Made by a program: the position numbers and the translations under genes. This document shows positions 61,450-64,000 of a stretch of 64,000 nt of DNA, piece after piece. Below the pieces are notes generated by a model. That model saw nothing but the letters and a program-made list of their open reading frames with translations, was not told the origin of the DNA and ran no database searches. Source of the stretch: JACVRW01 sp963812415 (lineage in GTDB: Bacteria; Actinomycetota; Thermoleophilia; Solirubrobacterales; Thermoleophilaceae). Where the stretch lies: assembly GCA_963812415.1 (NCBI GenBank), contig CAWEVH010000029.1:82833-146832 (forward strand), written 5' to 3'. Within the stretch, counting starts at the first letter, position 1; every line of letters starts with the position of its first letter.

Positions 61450-62107
61450 CTACTCGTCGCCGGGGGCGATGAGACCGGTCTCGTAGGCGTAAATGACGGC
61501 CTGGACGCGGTCGCGGAGCCCGAGTTTTCCGAGCAGGTGCGAGACGTGGGTCTTGACCGTGGCCTCGGAGAGCACGAGCGCTTCGGAGATCTCGGCATTG
61601 GTCAGGCCACCGGCGAGCATGCGCAGCACCTGCTGTTCGCGCTCGGTCAGCGCCGCGAGCTCGTCGGGTGTGCGCGAGACCGCTGCGGGGAGGCGGCGGC
61701 CGACCTGGTCGAGCAGCTGGCGGGTCACCGCGGGGGCCAGCACGGCGTCTCCGGCCGCCACGGCGCGCACAGCCTGGACAACCTCTTGGGTGGGAGCGTC
61801 CTTGAGTAGGAAGCCGCTGGCGCCGGCCCGGAGCGCCTCGATGATGTATTCGTCGAGTCCGAAGGTGGTGAGGATGAGGACGCGCTGGTCGCGGGAGCCG
61901 GCGCGTGGCTTCGATGCCGTCCATGCCCGGCATGCGGATGTCCATCAGCACCACGTCGGGGGCGTGCTGGGTCGCCGCCTCGACCGCTTCCTCGCCGGTG
62001 GCCGCCTCGGCGACAACCTCGATGTTGCCCGTGGCTTCGAGCACGGTCTTGAAGCCGGCGCGCATCATGGGCTGGTCGTCGGCGATGACAACCCGCAGCT
62101 TGCTCAC
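61450..62107 (-). CDS. LuxR/NarL-family response regulator (frameshifted)
   Basis: About 219 aa. GTG 62107 gives VSKLRVVIADDQPMMRAGFKTVLE, and the phospho-acceptor aspartate is in VVLMDIRMPGMDG. The frame breaks near 61905; it resumes with TTFGLDEYIIEALRAGASGFLLKD, which carries the conserved lysine. The C-terminal HTH is LTEREQQVLRMLAGGLTNAEISEALVLSEATVKTHVSHLLGKLGLRD in outline. Its start overlaps the histidine kinase stop by four bases. It probably controls the ABC genes through the downstream operator-like repeat. Confidence 0.85.
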
Positions 62108-63254
62108 GCGCTGCCCCCGTCGCCATAGGGCAGCACGGCCACGCACCTCGAAGCCGTGGTCGCCTCGGGGCCCGGCAGTCAGAGTGCCGCCGAACAGGGC
62201 GGCACGCTCGCGCATGCCGACGAGGCCGTGGCCGCCCGCGGTCGGCGGGGGAGCATCGCGTTCAACGCCGCGTCGCCACTGTCGGTGATCGTGAACATGA
62301 AGCCGTCCGGCCGGTAGCCGAGCGTAACGGTCGTGTCGGCTCGCCCAGCGTGCTTGACGACATTGGTCAGGGCCTCCTGGACGATCCGATAGGCCGACAG
62401 GTCGACGCTCTGCGACAACGGGCGCGGCTTGCCCTCCACGGCAAGCTCCACCCGCACGCCCGCTGCCCGCGCCCGCTCAAGCAATTCCTCCAGATCGCCC
62501 AGCCCCGGCTGCGGCCCGAGCTGGGCGGCCTGATCCTTGTTCGCCCGCAGCAGCTTGAGCGTGCGGTGCATCTCACTCATCACCTGGCGGCCGAGGTCGG
62601 CGATCCCCCTTGTGGCCTGGGTCACACGTTCGTCGGGGACGGTCGCGCCGAGCGCCTGCGCCTGGACGACGATCAGGCTGACGCTGTGCGCGACGACATC
62701 GTGGAGCTCTTGAGCGATGCGGACCCTCTCCTCGGCGACGGCGCGCTCGGCGAGCAGCTGCGCGCTCGCGGTCGAGGCGCTCGGCTCGCTCACGCAGCGC
62801 GTCCAGGCTCGTGCGCCGGCTGCCGACGTAGAGTCCGAGGGCGGCGACCGCGGGCGCAGTACAGCACGGGGCCGATCACGTCGTGGGTCCCCTGGTAGAT
62901 CGTGTTCGCGCCGACCGCGATGGCCGCCGCCGCGAGCGTGGCCTGCCACGAGCGCGTGGAGCCGACCGTGTAGACGATCGCCAGCAGCGGAAGCGTGAGC
63001 GCGCCGTCAGCGGGCGAGGTGAAAGCGAGCGCCACGAGGGCGGCCAGCGCGGCGAACGGCCAGCGCCGGCGGACCAGCAGCGGCGCGCTCGCCGCGACCG
63101 CGAAGAGCACTCCCAGCAGTGGCCCGTGGTCGGTCTCGGGATCGACGAGCCAGGCGCTCGCCAGGGCAAGACCGACCAGCCGGCGAGCGCGGCGTCGACC
63201 AAGCGCGGCGAGGGCTTGCCCAGCCACGCGGGAAGGGCCAGGGACACGAGCCGA
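62104..63254 (-). pseudogene. NarL-type sensor histidine kinase (HisKA_3) with about five frameshifts
   Basis: About 380 aa over several frames. GTG 63254 gives SLALPAWLGKPSPRLVDAALAG; the next frame has membrane segments (LLGVLFAVAASAPLLV, FAALAALVALAFTS). The kinase part has RVRIAQELHDVVAHSVSL with the phospho-histidine and, in the ATPase domain, ALTNVVKHAG and ITDSGDAAL. The last frame ends VAVLPYGDGGSA with a TGA overlapping the regulator GTG. Breaks lie near 63180, 62855, 62765, 62240 and 62145. It is the cognate sensor for the adjacent LuxR-type regulator. The conserved motifs are intact, so the breaks may be errors. Confidence 0.75.
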
Positions 63255-63282
63255 GCGTATCCCCGGCCCCGCGTCACGTCGA

Positions 63283-64000
63283 CTAGATCTCGCGGGTTGC
63301 GGTGCGCCATGCGCCGAGCCCGAGGGCGGCCGCAGCCCACGCGACCACCACGAGGATCGCGGTGACCAGCGCGACGTGCAGGTCGCCCTCCGCCGGCGGC
63401 AGGTCGCCGATCCGCTTGACCGCGACCTCGGGGATCGCCTGGCGCGCGCCGCCCAGGGAGCCCATCCCGATCAGCAGCGGCGAGATCGCGAGGTAGAACC
63501 CCAGCAGGATTCCGATCACCGGCCCGCGCGAGGCCACGAGCACCGACAACCCGACGGCCATGGCGACGCTCAGCGCACCCGTGACCAGGACCGCAAGGGT
63601 TCCGGCCACGAGGGCGCCGGCGCCCGGGGGGGCCAGCGAGCCGGCGAGGGCGGCCGAAGCCACAGCGGTGACCGCGGCCGTGACGCCGACGATCGCCAGC
63701 ACCACAACTAATGCTGCGGCTGCACGTGAGGAGAACAGCGCGGTGCGTGAGCGGCCGGTCCCGGCCAGGTCGCGGAAGACGCCCGACTCGAGATCCTGAG
63801 TCCCCGCGGTGCCTCCGATGATGGCTCCGACCACGAGGGCCATCGCGCCGACGTAGGCGATGGTGTTCTGGTAGTTCTCGAGCCCGCCGGCCGGCCCGAA
63901 CTCGGCCGGGTTGCCGGCGTGCTGGATCGCCATGACGATGAACGCCAGCGCCGTCCCGCCCAGCGTCAGCAGGAGACTGATCAGAGCATCCCACGACGGC
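63283..64000 (-). CDS. ABC-2-like permease, N-terminus beyond the right edge
   Basis: At least 239 codons are open to the right edge; a methionine at 63933 is internal, because the frame continues upstream with SWDALISLLLTLGGTALAFIV. Six membrane helices are visible. A SGVFRDLAGTGRSRTALFSSR loop lies between the first helices, the pattern of ABC-2 permeases (ABC2_membrane_3 or NatB-like). An ATPase partner is expected to the right of the window. It precedes the histidine kinase on the same strand with a 28-base gap. Confidence 0.78.
   Translation of the reverse strand, partial: PSWDALISLLLTLGGTALAFIVMAIQHAGNPAEFGPAGGLENYQNTIAYVGAMALVVGAIIGGTAGTQDLESGVFRDLAGTGRSRTALFSSRAAAALVVVLAIVGVTAAVTAVASAALAGSLAPPGAGALVAGTLAVLVTGALSVAMAVGLSVLVASRGPVIGILLGFYLAISPLLIGMGSLGGARQAIPEVAVKRIGDLPPAEGDLHVALVTAILVVVAWAAAALGLGAWRTATREI

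Overview
The window is GC-rich throughout and carries several families typical of Actinomycetota: the G6PDH assembly protein OpcA, a SARP/BTAD regulator, an ECF41 sigma factor with a C-terminal SnoaL-like domain, a GH15 trehalase-type enzyme and a PPOX-fold F420-type oxidoreductase. My best guess is a Thermoleophilia/Solirubrobacterales-like chromosome, possibly a metagenome-assembled one. That placement is an inference from gene content. I saw no rRNA, tRNA, CRISPR array, transposase or integrase.

Layout. 0-5.1 kb: the start of a response regulator and a 1657-aa soluble hybrid histidine kinase with a tandem poly-HAMP array. 5.4-9.1 kb: EamA and LysE exporters divergent from a MocR-type regulator (frameshifted), then an enoyl-CoA hydratase. 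9.2-10.6 kb: a secreted protein. 10.8-15.3 kb: ctaC-ctaD-ctaA-ctaB (cytochrome oxidase subunits and heme A synthesis). 15.3-17.9 kb: a GH15 enzyme overlapping pgl. 17.9-39.8 kb: a mixed accessory stretch with small orphan genes, an M20 peptidase, GDPD, cupin, methyltransferase, LtrA, an ECF41 epimerase/sigma operon, an M1 peptidase, a GMC oxidoreductase, a ~2450-aa repeat-rich surface protein, an ABC-2-like membrane protein and a cNMP-binding protein. 39.8-50.1 kb: a glucokinase-transketolase-transaldolase/PGI-gnd-zwf-opcA operon and a divergent second ROK kinase. 50.1-55.7 kb: a two-gene cassette (two-TM TPR-like protein and metzincin-like protein) divergent from a SARP regulator whose upstream region has 11-bp-phased heptamers. 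55.7-58.1 kb: an acetyltransferase, three micro-ORFs and a response-regulator remnant. 58.1-64 kb: an FtsX permease / ABC ATPase / LuxR-type response regulator / histidine kinase / ABC-2 permease locus.

How the genes fit together. Trehalase-type hydrolysis, glucokinase, zwf/opcA, pgl, gnd, tkt and tal-pgi together make a complete glucose-to-pentose-phosphate route. In mycobacteria and corynebacteria ctaB, tkt, tal, zwf, opcA and pgl sit together; here the same set is split into two blocks about 22 kb apart.

Sequence quality. Roughly 30 single-base frame breaks are visible. They hit housekeeping genes (opcA, tal-pgi) and sit in otherwise conserved reading frames. Four fall in a 162-bp repeat where the repeat period itself shows each is a +1 insertion. 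Most are probably sequence errors and not real pseudogenes. Genes with one or two breaks are therefore listed as CDS '(frameshifted)'; heavily broken ones are listed as pseudogene.
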